A stretch of DNA of 11,226 nucleotides from Candidatus Bathyarchaeota archaeon (lineage in GTDB: Archaea > Thermoproteota > Bathyarchaeia > RBG-16-48-13 > GCA-020355125): NCBI GenBank assembly GCA_030617005.1, contig JAUWWH010000007.1, forward strand, positions 1 through 11,226, written 5' to 3'. This document shows, in pieces, positions 1-6,378 of the stretch. A program made the translations under genes and the position numbers. Numbering within the stretch: position 1 is the stretch's first letter; every line of letters begins with the position of its first letter. Below the pieces are notes generated by a model, which did not search any database, was not told where the DNA came from, and saw only the letters and a list, made by a program, of their open reading frames with translations.

Positions 1-689
1 CCGTCGCATTATCTCATGGTTTACACGCTACATTCATGCCAAAACCTCTTTTCGGTCAAAATGGATCAGGGATGCATGTTCATCAAAGCTTATTTTATAA
101 TAATTCAAATCGAAAAGCCTTCTTCAACTCCAATGACGAGTATAATCTCTCAAAGATAGCCTACCACTTCATCGCTGGTCAACTTGCATATTGTAGAGAA
201 ATAATAGGACTCCTAGCACCAACGGTGAACTCATATAAACGCCTTGTCCCAGGATATGAAGCCCCCGTATACATATGCTGGGGAAGAAAGAATAGATCTG
301 CACTAATTCGTATTCCTGAATATTTTCCAGGAAATGAAAAAGCAATGCGTACTGAGTTAAGGTGCCCAGATCCGTCGTGTAATCCATACTTAGCCTTCGC
401 AGTAATGTTAAAAGCAGGTTTGAAAGGAATAGAAAAAAGGATGGAGCCCCCAGATTCAGTTGAAGAAGATGTCTATGAATTTGATGACAAAAAATTAAAG
501 CAATTCTACATCAAGACCCTTCCCACATCATTAGGGGAAGCAATCGAAGAGATGGAGAAGAGTGAGTTAGTGAGAGAAACCTTAGGTGCGTTTACAATTA
601 ATAAATATCTTGAAGCGAAAAGAAGAGAGTGGAAGGAGTATCAGCTGCAGGTAAGTGAATGGGAACGCCAAAGATACTTAAATATATAA
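1..689 (+). CDS. glnA: Glutamine synthetase type I, C-terminal half (5' end outside window)
   Basis: Glutamine synthetase makes glutamine from glutamate, ammonia and ATP in the cytoplasm, as a dodecamer in type I enzymes. The frame is open from base 3, and 228 residues are visible, about half of the usual 440-470. The ATG at base 36 is internal: the residues before it (SHGLHATF) already match the family, so the start lies left of the window. Conserved active-site blocks appear in order: HATFMPKPLFG, the ATP/metal histidine block NGSGMHVHQSL, the glutamate/phosphate-binding GRKNRSALIRIP, and RTELRCPDPSCNPYLAF. The C-terminal region has VYEFDD...YIKTLPTSLGEA and not the NLYDLP-type adenylylation tyrosine motif, which points to the GSI-alpha class without adenylylation control (inference). 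It ends with TAA at 687-689 and the next gene is 232 bases away. Family assignment is very secure; subclass is less so. Confidence 0.96.
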   Translation, partial: VALSHGLHATFMPKPLFGQNGSGMHVHQSLFYNNSNRKAFFNSNDEYNLSKIAYHFIAGQLAYCREIIGLLAPTVNSYKRLVPGYEAPVYICWGRKNRSALIRIPEYFPGNEKAMRTELRCPDPSCNPYLAFAVMLKAGLKGIEKRMEPPDSVEEDVYEFDDKKLKQFYIKTLPTSLGEAIEEMEKSELVRETLGAFTINKYLEAKRREWKEYQLQVSEWERQRYLNI

Positions 690-882
690 TTTTATTTCGA
701 ACATACTCCCTTTTTCTCACAAGTTACATGACAATTCCGTAATGGTAAACAAGCGACTGTTGATACAGCGCTTTGTATACTTATTTGTTTAAAGAACAGA
801 TTATCATACACTTGAAAACATTTGTATTCTAAGAGTATTTCTAAAAAGGTTTTGTTAGTAAGTGAATTAGCTTAAAGGGTTC

Positions 883-897
883 TTTCTAAATATAAAA
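883..897 (+). promoter_or_regulatory. Candidate TATA box for the 922 small gene
   Basis: The AT stretch ctaaatataaaag lies about 30 bases before the ATG at 922. That is the archaeal TATA-to-start distance expected for a leaderless or nearly leaderless transcript. The sequence is AT-rich overall, so this is suggestive only. Confidence 0.35.
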
Positions 898-921
898 GTC
901 TGCAAGAAGAAAAAACAATCG

Positions 922-1137
922 ATGGCGCCGTCAATGAAGAAATATTTACAAAAAAAGACAAAAAAAAGGCGAAATGATAAAAAATCTGAAGCAAGAGAGA
1001 TAAAAAAAATGGCAGAACTCATTCTAGTCGAAGCGCGAAAGATGGCTCAACTCCAAGGAAGACACGCAGCTGAAGAAGTTCTCCTAGAGGCAACCGCATT
1101 AGCAAGATGGATGAAGCGTCCCTTCTATATCACCTAA
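922..1137 (+). CDS. Small basic hypothetical protein
   Basis: I do not recognise this 71-residue protein. Residues 1-29 are dominated by Lys and Arg (KKYLQKKTKKRRNDKK), a nucleic-acid-binding style tail. Residues 30-65 look like two amphipathic helices rich in Ala, Leu, Glu and Arg (AELILVEARKMAQLQ, then AEEVLLEATALARWMK). There are no cysteines, no signal peptide and no membrane segment. A TATA-like element about 30 bases upstream and codon use like the neighbouring genes favour a real gene. Helix spacing loosely recalls the N-terminal half of archaeal RNase P subunit Rpp21, but that family's zinc-binding cysteines are absent, so I do not assign it. A second in-frame ATG at 934 is a possible start. 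It is followed by another unrecognised gene on the same strand after 188 bases. Confidence 0.55.
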   Translation: MAPSMKKYLQKKTKKRRNDKKSEAREIKKMAELILVEARKMAQLQGRHAAEEVLLEATALARWMKRPFYIT

Positions 1138-1325
1138 GTGAAGAAAACAATATGGATTCATTTCACAGCTACAAGTTTCTGACAGGTAATAACCTAATAG
1201 ATGAAAATTTGTTGAAATCAACATCTTGTTATTTCAAGGAAGCGTTAGGGAGAATGTCCTATATGAGATTTCAATAATGGAAACTTTTAAGAAAAAGCTG
1301 CGTTTTAACTAATAGTTGGGTACGT

Positions 1326-1814
1326 ATGTTAGATAAATTAGATGTAAGAATCTTAGAAATCATTAATAGCGCATCCTCTATTGTCAGATCTATAAGTGAA
1401 AAAGAGATTGAGGTCGGTGTGCTTTTTCCTTCAGTAACGACATTAGACATTAAACGTAACCTACCAACACAAATTGAGTTAAATGTAATAAAAGGCCGGT
1501 TAAATGCCCTAAAGGATGAGGGATATATCTATTTCGATTCAGAACGATGGTGGTTAACGGAGAAGGGAAAAGAAGTCCTCGGTAAGACTGATTCAAATAT
1601 CTCCATTCGAACCACTTCTTTATCTAAACCCATGGGTAAGATTTTAGAAGAGACTTTCTCCAGATTTGAAAATGGGAGAGAAGAAACTTTTCAACCTAAA
1701 GTACTCCTAGTTAGAATAGATGAACTTCTAAAAGAGATAAAAGAGTTAGAAGAAAGATTAATTCAAAAAAAGGCAGAATTAAATAGACTCAACAAAACCC
1801 TTCTAAAAAATTAA
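1326..1814 (+). CDS. Winged-helix-like protein with C-terminal coiled coil
   Basis: This 162-residue protein is not one I can name. Residues 1-90 read like a winged helix-turn-helix: N-terminal helix LDKLDVRILEIIN, a helical stretch around IELNVIKGRLNALKDEGYI, then a strand-turn-strand wing followed by a helix (YIYFDSERWWLTEKGKEVL, about 67-85). 'L..EG.I......W.LT.KG...L' is the usual closing pattern of archaeal wHTH regulators. Residues 95-125 look like a linker, and about 130-158 form a charged heptad-like coiled coil (LLKEIKELEERLIQKKAELNRL), suggesting a dimer or oligomer. It probably binds DNA as a transcriptional regulator (inference). No ligand domain is visible. There is no clear Shine-Dalgarno; an AT element near 1284-1291 could be its TATA box. 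Confidence 0.75.
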   Translation: MLDKLDVRILEIINSASSIVRSISEKEIEVGVLFPSVTTLDIKRNLPTQIELNVIKGRLNALKDEGYIYFDSERWWLTEKGKEVLGKTDSNISIRTTSLSKPMGKILEETFSRFENGREETFQPKVLLVRIDELLKEIKELEERLIQKKAELNRLNKTLLKN

Positions 1815-1938
1815 TTTCAAAAGCCTAACCAAATCGACATATACATGCGCATAAAACGCACTTACCTTACAAAAGAATGTGAAACTTAACTAAAGAAGCC
1901 AGTATCCCTTATATTAGGAACCTCGTTATGTTGCTTTA

Positions 1939-3813
1939 TTAACCTACAAAAATAGGTCTCCTTGATAGATACATCGGTAACGACAGAAGCTTATATGGTC
2001 GTCCTTTAGTCTTTCTTTTAATCTCTGTAATTAATTCTTCCAACTCTATGTGTCTTATATCTCTCGATTCACGAATTCTCACTGGTAGGGTTTCAGAACT
2101 GATTTCCTGCTCACCAATACAAATTATGTATGGAACCCATTCTCGTTCTCCACTTCTAATCTTCTTTTGAACAGTCATTTTTCTATCATCGATATCAACT
2201 CTGATTTGATTCCCAGTAAGCTTCGTCAAAATTTTCTCACAATCACGAACATATTTATCAGTAATCGGGATCAGTCTTACCTGTGTTGGTGATAACCAAA
2301 GTGGAAACATAGGTGACTTACCCTTTTTCTGATCAGCATATGCTTTCTCCAATAAAACATAGATACATCTTTCAATTGCTCCGCTTGGACTACAATGTAA
2401 AATAATTGGAGTTCGTTTCTCCCCTTTCTCGTCTACATACGTAATATTATACCTTTCAGCATTTTCAACATCTATCTGATCCGTTGATAAGGCTGAGGCC
2501 TTATCTAAATTATCTATAAAATTAATCTCCCACTTCAAAGTAAAGTAGAAGAATCTCTTAGGCCAAATCTCGATCAATACTGGTTTACCGAATGATTTAA
2601 CAAGGGAAGTGATAAATTGCGTATTCTTCTGATAAAAGTGACGTGTAAATCTGATTGCAAGCTCGTAATTCTCCTTATCTAAATCAAGTCCTTCTCTCAA
2701 CACGTCCATAGAGAGTTTAAATCTAACTTTTACTTCTTCTAACGCTTGATCCAAATCAGCACATATAGAATGTACATCAGGCATCGTAAAAGCTCTCAAT
2801 CGTCTAAGACCGACCAATTCACCACTCTTTTCCCTCCTGAAGCTGTATCGAGTCAACTCATATATTCGGTAGGGCGTCTGTCTATAGGAAAACTGAGAAT
2901 CATGGGTCATGAGAAACTGACCGAAACAAGCTGAAAACCTCAAGAAAAGATCTTTATCATCTGATTTAATGATGTATTGCCTTGCTGGGAACCTATGTAA
3001 GTAATCTGCTAAGCTAGGATGTGTAAGATCATACATAATGGGAGTTTCAACCTCCATACCCCCATATTCAATGACCTTTTCAGTCACAAATTGCTCCAAT
3101 AGTGATTTGATTAATCTACCTTTTGGATAAAATCGTAAATTTCCAGGGTCACTTCCTGGTTCATAGTCAGCAATCTCCAGTCTTCTCATAAGATTCACAT
3201 GAGGTGGGATTTGGACAATTTCTCTCATCTTCACCATCTCGTATTTAGCAAACTTTTTCAAGTTGGTATATTGAGAAAAGTTGAATTGATCAATTGAGAT
3301 CAATTCACCATCCGGATTCATTATGAACCATTCAGGATTCAATTTTTCTTCAGCTTTCAAAGCTGCAGAGATTAACTCATGTGGCTCCTCTCCAGATTCA
3401 TCCTTTTCAAGGAAGATCATTGATTGTTCTGCTAAAGGATGCCCTTTAACAGAAATGGAGAATTGTTTACACCAACCAAATGGTGTTCTATAAGTTTCTA
3501 AACTCAACTCGTTGGCATGTTTCTCCATCTCTTTAATTACGTTCAATGCCACACTAGGTTTTGCCAACTTGCTACTGAGATGAGCATAAGGATAAAGGAG
3601 GATTCTATTTACTTTTAGTGTTAATAAGGACGATCTTATTTCTTCTACTGCTTCCATCGCTATCGCTTCAGTATCACCCTCTTCAATAGTAATAAATAAG
3701 ACGACGATTTCTTCCAGTCTAACTCTTTTTCGTTCAGCTTCTTCAGCGTCAATTATCTCTTTCTCTATTGGCTCATACTCAATAAAATCAGAATGAAGTT
3801 GAAGGATTCGCAT
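1939..3813 (-). CDS. thrS: Threonyl-tRNA synthetase, archaeal type with editing domain
   Basis: Charges tRNA-Thr with threonine using ATP. The 624-residue protein has the full archaeal layout. Residues 1-140 are the archaeal D-Tyr-deacylase-like editing domain, which removes mischarged serine (start MRILQLHSDFIEYE; KGHPLAEQS at 123-131). About 200-500 is the class II catalytic core, and about 510-605 the anticodon-binding domain. Motif 2 is seen in YELTRYSFRREKSG, and motif 3 in GAIERCIYVLLE. The zinc ligands that select threonine are present by position: Cys296 (RFSACFGQF), His348 (MPDVHSICAD) and His473 (ILHCSPSG). The ATG at 3813 is preceded by a GAGGT Shine-Dalgarno four bases upstream, which supports this start. 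It is transcribed alone, divergent from the DUF123 gene. Editing and synthesis sit on one chain, unlike some crenarchaea where they are split. Confidence 0.97.
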   Translation of the reverse strand: MRILQLHSDFIEYEPIEKEIIDAEEAERKRVRLEEIVVLFITIEEGDTEAIAMEAVEEIRSSLLTLKVNRILLYPYAHLSSKLAKPSVALNVIKEMEKHANELSLETYRTPFGWCKQFSISVKGHPLAEQSMIFLEKDESGEEPHELISAALKAEEKLNPEWFIMNPDGELISIDQFNFSQYTNLKKFAKYEMVKMREIVQIPPHVNLMRRLEIADYEPGSDPGNLRFYPKGRLIKSLLEQFVTEKVIEYGGMEVETPIMYDLTHPSLADYLHRFPARQYIIKSDDKDLFLRFSACFGQFLMTHDSQFSYRQTPYRIYELTRYSFRREKSGELVGLRRLRAFTMPDVHSICADLDQALEEVKVRFKLSMDVLREGLDLDKENYELAIRFTRHFYQKNTQFITSLVKSFGKPVLIEIWPKRFFYFTLKWEINFIDNLDKASALSTDQIDVENAERYNITYVDEKGEKRTPIILHCSPSGAIERCIYVLLEKAYADQKKGKSPMFPLWLSPTQVRLIPITDKYVRDCEKILTKLTGNQIRVDIDDRKMTVQKKIRSGEREWVPYIICIGEQEISSETLPVRIRESRDIRHIELEELITEIKRKTKGRPYKLLSLPMYLSRRPIFVG

Positions 3814-3852
3814 ATTTACCTCACATCAGTTCCAACTTAAAACAATATATTC

Positions 3853-3866
3853 AATTTAAACCTTTT
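3853..3866 (-). promoter_or_regulatory. Candidate BRE/TATA promoter of thrS
   Basis: On the minus strand the sequence reads aaaaggtttaaatt: an A/G-rich BRE-like stretch followed directly by a tttaaatt TATA-like box. It lies about 45 bases before the thrS ATG, which would place transcription start near 3833 and leave a leader of about 20 bases that includes the GAGGT Shine-Dalgarno. Confidence 0.5.
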
Positions 3867-3907
3867 TTAACTCTATATTGATTCGTATTATTTGTTAATA
3901 TCCTTAA

Positions 3908-4519
3908 ATGTTCTTTACAAACATTATTCTACCATTTTTTACTAATGGATCATGCTTATTTGTTCAAACTGGAAAAATTGATGAAAAAATGATTGAGACT
4001 AGAATTCCGAAGAAACCAAATATATATACTTTGGTTATTGTAGTTATCCAACCATTCAGAAAGAAAATAGGGAAACTAGGTTATCATAATTTTCCTACAG
4101 GCACCTATATATATACTGGTTCGGCTATTGGAGTAAAATCCTCAAATTTAAATTCAAGAGTAGGTCGTCATCTAAATCCTAGAAAGAAGAAGCATTGGCA
4201 TATTGATTATCTCCTTAGTTCAGATAGAGCCAGTATATGGGGAATTATATTTCTTGAGACATATTCTAAACTTGAGTGTGAAATTGCACAAAAACTGTTT
4301 AGAATAAATGGATCAAACAGTATAGTTAACGGATTTGGCTCCTCTGATTGCCATAAAGGATGTAAATCTCATCTTTATCACTTCAATATTACACAGGAAG
4401 AGGTAGCATCAAAGATTATTGAGCAGTATGAAACATTTGGTATCCCAAAACTCCTTCAAGCAGGGAATATAGAGCTAGTTAGAAAAAAAATATCGAAAAA
4501 ACTCAATAGTAAAATATAA
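3908..4519 (+). CDS. DUF123 / GIY-YIG-related nuclease-like protein
   Basis: This is a stand-alone member of the archaeal DUF123 family, a GIY-YIG-related domain also found fused to endonuclease III-type DNA glycosylases in some archaea; its exact activity is not known to me. Family landmarks in order, numbered from the ATG at 3908: NIYTLVIVVIQ (38-48), FPTGTYIYTGSA (62-73), SRVGRHL (83-89), KHWHIDYLL (95-103), ECEIAQKL (123-130), and the Cys/His block GFGSSDC...GCKSHLYHF (142-159). The last 40 residues are a helical basic tail. The domain begins around residue 37, so the ATG at 3989 (residue 28) is the more likely true start, giving 176 residues. The first 27 residues are hydrophobic and have no family match, and neither start has a strong Shine-Dalgarno. 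A role in DNA repair is inference from the fusions. Confidence 0.88.
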   Translation: MFFTNIILPFFTNGSCLFVQTGKIDEKMIETRIPKKPNIYTLVIVVIQPFRKKIGKLGYHNFPTGTYIYTGSAIGVKSSNLNSRVGRHLNPRKKKHWHIDYLLSSDRASIWGIIFLETYSKLECEIAQKLFRINGSNSIVNGFGSSDCHKGCKSHLYHFNITQEEVASKIIEQYETFGIPKLLQAGNIELVRKKISKKLNSKI

Positions 4520-4607
4520 AAAATATTGTTTTACATTGGAAAAACGCTAAACAAATCAGAAACAGGTGATTTGCAGAGTCTTATTGGGAAAATAAAATTA
4601 CTAAAAA

Positions 4608-5555
4608 CTATAATCTTATTGTAATTGATAAACGTTCAATAAGCTCCTTATACCTGTTCCTTATAGTAACCTCCGTGACATTGGCTTGTTCCGCAAGCTC
4701 TCTCTGAGTCCTCCGATCATTTACTAGTGTAGAAGCAATGTAGGTCGCAGCAGCTGCAATCCCTAACGGACCTCGCCCACTCGTTAAGCGCAAACTCTTA
4801 GCAATGGCTAAGATGCGAATAGCAATGGTCTCAGCGTTCCCAACTAAACCTAATTGATTGGAAAACCGACTAATATATTGTGAAGCGGCTGACGGGGGAA
4901 CAAATGCGTTTAATTCTTTAATCATAAATCGATATGATCTCCCTATTTCTTTTCGACCTACAAGAGAGACCTGAGCTACATCATCCAATGTTCTAGCAAC
5001 CCCACATTGACGACAAGCCATATAAATAGCAGCGGAGGTTACACCTTGAATTGATCTCCCTCTTATCAATTGGAGGTTAACAGCTTTCCTGTATATGACA
5101 CTAGCAGTTTCTAGTATGTTTTTAGGAAGGTTCAACGCAGAACTCATTTTTGATAATTCTGAAAGTGCAAAGGCAAGATTACGCTCAGTAGCATTGGAAA
5201 CCCTTGATCTTTGCTGCCATTTTCTAAGCCGATAAACCTTAGCGCGCTCATTTTGAGGAAGACTTTTACCATAAGTATCCCTATCCCTCCAGTCAATAAT
5301 CGTTGATAAACCCTTATCATGAATGGTAAATGTTAAAGGCGCACCAACCCGTACTCGTTTCTCCCTTTGTTCATTATTAAAAGCTCTCCACTCTGGCCCC
5401 CTATCCTCAATTTTTTCCTCTATTACATATCCACAGTTGATGCAGACGCGCTCTCCCGTTTCATAATCTCTAATAAAACGATTTCCACCACATTCAGAAC
5501 ATTTCCACTCTGTATTAGTTACTGGACGATCTGGGACATTATCAGATTCAACCAT
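4608..5555 (-). CDS. tfb: Transcription initiation factor IIB (TFB)
   Basis: TFB bridges TBP on the TATA box and RNA polymerase, reads the BRE and helps open the promoter. The protein is a complete 315 residues. The zinc ribbon has Cys19, Cys22, Cys38 and Cys41 (KCSECGG...RVCINCGY). The B-reader/B-linker follows at about 51-93 (DRGPEWRAF, then [16 protein letters not shown]). Two cyclin-like repeats occupy about 118-210 ([16 protein letters not shown]) and 215-310 ([14 protein letters not shown]). The helix-turn-helix near 288-305 ([15 protein letters not shown]) contacts the BRE. The ATG at 5555 lies 24 bases after the gar1 stop, so the two are probably co-transcribed. This gar1-tfb pairing is known in many archaea. 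The gene appears fully functional; whether the genome carries further TFB copies cannot be seen here. Confidence 0.97.
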   Translation of the reverse strand: MVESDNVPDRPVTNTEWKCSECGGNRFIRDYETGERVCINCGYVIEEKIEDRGPEWRAFNNEQREKRVRVGAPLTFTIHDKGLSTIIDWRDRDTYGKSLPQNERAKVYRLRKWQQRSRVSNATERNLAFALSELSKMSSALNLPKNILETASVIYRKAVNLQLIRGRSIQGVTSAAIYMACRQCGVARTLDDVAQVSLVGRKEIGRSYRFMIKELNAFVPPSAASQYISRFSNQLGLVGNAETIAIRILAIAKSLRLTSGRGPLGIAAAATYIASTLVNDRRTQRELAEQANVTEVTIRNRYKELIERLSITIRL

Positions 5556-5579
5556 TTAACATATTTCCTTTAAGTTTCA

Positions 5580-5804
5580 TCATATTTGGCTATAAAGAAC
5601 GCGACCAATATATTGATCTGGATCCTTAACAGATGGGTCTATAGAAACATAAGGATCTTTAATCGGACCAAAAATATCAAAAACATGCCCCACTAGTTTG
5701 CCATTAGAAACCAGAACTTTAGTCCCGGTTCTAACCTTAACCTTTGTTTTTAAAATTAATTTTTTACTATTAGAAAGATGGAGCACCTTTCCAAGTCTTT
5801 TCAA
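5580..5804 (-). CDS. gar1: H/ACA ribonucleoprotein subunit Gar1
   Basis: Gar1 binds the Cbf5 pseudouridine synthase in archaeal H/ACA guide RNPs that modify rRNA, and helps substrate turnover. With a TTG start at 5804 the protein is 74 residues and begins MKRLGKVLHLS, which matches the family N-terminus. The alternative GTG at 5813 would add three residues (MYC) that fit poorly and would overlap the AGGTG Shine-Dalgarno at 5812-5816, which is spaced properly for the TTG. The six-stranded barrel core is seen in KVRTGTKVLVSNGKLVGHV and the diagnostic FDIFGPIKDPYVSI (42-55), then YIGRVLYSQI. Eukaryotic-type Gly/Arg-rich tails are absent, as usual in archaea. It lies just upstream of tfb, probably in one operon. 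Length and motifs indicate an intact gene. Confidence 0.93.
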   Translation of the reverse strand: MKRLGKVLHLSNSKKLILKTKVKVRTGTKVLVSNGKLVGHVFDIFGPIKDPYVSIDPSVKDPDQYIGRVLYSQI

Positions 5805-5811
5805 ACAGTAC

Positions 5812-5816
5812 ACCTG
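5812..5816 (-). promoter_or_regulatory. Shine-Dalgarno deciding the gar1 TTG start
   Basis: The minus strand reads AGGTG, followed by seven bases and TTG AAA AGA. The spacing suits the TTG at 5804, and the GTG inside the motif is therefore unlikely to be the start. Confidence 0.6.
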
Positions 5817-5834
5817 ACGCTATTGAGATAGAGG

Positions 5835-5846
5835 TTATTTATATTT
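5835..5846 (-). promoter_or_regulatory. Candidate TATA box of the gar1-tfb operon
   Basis: The minus strand reads aaatataaataa, centred about 37 bases upstream of the gar1 TTG start. Transcription would begin near 5815, giving a very short leader. It is the best TATA match in the 86-base gap between S8e and gar1. Confidence 0.45.
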
Positions 5847-5890
5847 CTTCCAAGAACTCCATAAAGGCAGCTAATTCTTAAGTGATTTTA

Positions 5891-6271
5891 TTATTCAGTC
5901 AACAATATAGCGTTGAGCACCCCATCTTGTCCGGGCCTAGATGTTATTATGGCTCTACCGAGATCGGTTTCGATCACAGCACCTCTAGTGATTACCCTTC
6001 TCCGGTTATAATCAATATTTGCAGTATTCTCGACAACTTTGTCTATCGAAACCTTCTCAGTCTTCCCAGTTACAGAGATATTGACATATCTATCTTTAAG
6101 TAATTTTATCTTTTTTGCATTACCACGGATCTTCTTAACTTTTCTAATAGGCTCACCTAAACCAGTTTCTGTAGGGTATCCACCTGCTTCAATGGATCGT
6201 TTTGTTCGATAAGACTTTCTTCTACCGCCAGTAATCTTCCTCTTAGTTAGAGCACTGTGCCACATCGGCAA
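5891..6271 (-). CDS. rps8e: 30S ribosomal protein S8e
   Basis: S8e is a small-subunit protein shared by archaea and eukaryotes. From the TTG at 6271 the protein is 126 residues, the normal archaeal size. Family blocks are clear: KRKITGGRRKSYRTKR (10-25), the glycine/proline segment YPTETGLGE, VKKIRGNAKKIKLL (45-58), KVVENTANIDYNRR (78-91), ITRGAVIETDLGRA, and the C-terminal SRPGQDGVLNAIL. The frame is open to an ATG at 6289, but the GGAGGT motif lies inside those first codons and is 10 bases from the TTG and 16 from the ATG at 6265. The TTG is therefore preferred, with 6265 as second choice. It is 86 bases upstream of gar1 on the same strand. Gar1 has its own possible promoter, so a shared transcript is possible but not required. 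Confidence 0.95.
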   Translation of the reverse strand: MPMWHSALTKRKITGGRRKSYRTKRSIEAGGYPTETGLGEPIRKVKKIRGNAKKIKLLKDRYVNISVTGKTEKVSIDKVVENTANIDYNRRRVITRGAVIETDLGRAIITSRPGQDGVLNAILLTE

Positions 6272-6281
6272 TTTTTTTAAA

Positions 6282-6287
6282 ACCTCC
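6282..6287 (-). promoter_or_regulatory. Strong Shine-Dalgarno (GGAGGT) for S8e
   Basis: A perfect GGAGGT on the minus strand, 10 bases before a TTG at 6271 and 16 before an ATG at 6265. It overlaps the upstream in-frame ATG at 6289 and so argues against that start. Confidence 0.7.
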
Positions 6288-6327
6288 ATCTAAGAAATAG
6301 CTTAACTTCAAGATGAAATAAGTAACT

Positions 6328-6358
6328 AATATACTTTCCCTGAGCTAAAATATATATA
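6328..6358 (-). promoter_or_regulatory. Candidate TATA element(s) of S8e
   Basis: Two TATA-like stretches lie in the 97 bases before S8e: tatatatatttt (minus strand, near 6347-6358) and ggaaagtatatt (6328-6339), the latter with a purine-rich BRE-like lead. The second would give a leader of about 35 bases carrying the GGAGGT. Which one is used cannot be decided from sequence. Confidence 0.35.
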
Positions 6359-6378
6359 CCCCTTAAAAAAGGAATGGA

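Noticed and set aside
922..1137. RNase P subunit Rpp21 (Rpr2 family)
   Set aside because: Only the helix spacing is loosely similar; the zinc-binding cysteines and the second half of that family are missing.
5573..5579. Box C-like sequence (ATGATGA, minus strand) between gar1 and tfb suggesting a C/D guide RNA
   Set aside because: No box D or second box pair at a suitable distance; the motif overlaps the gar1 stop codon.
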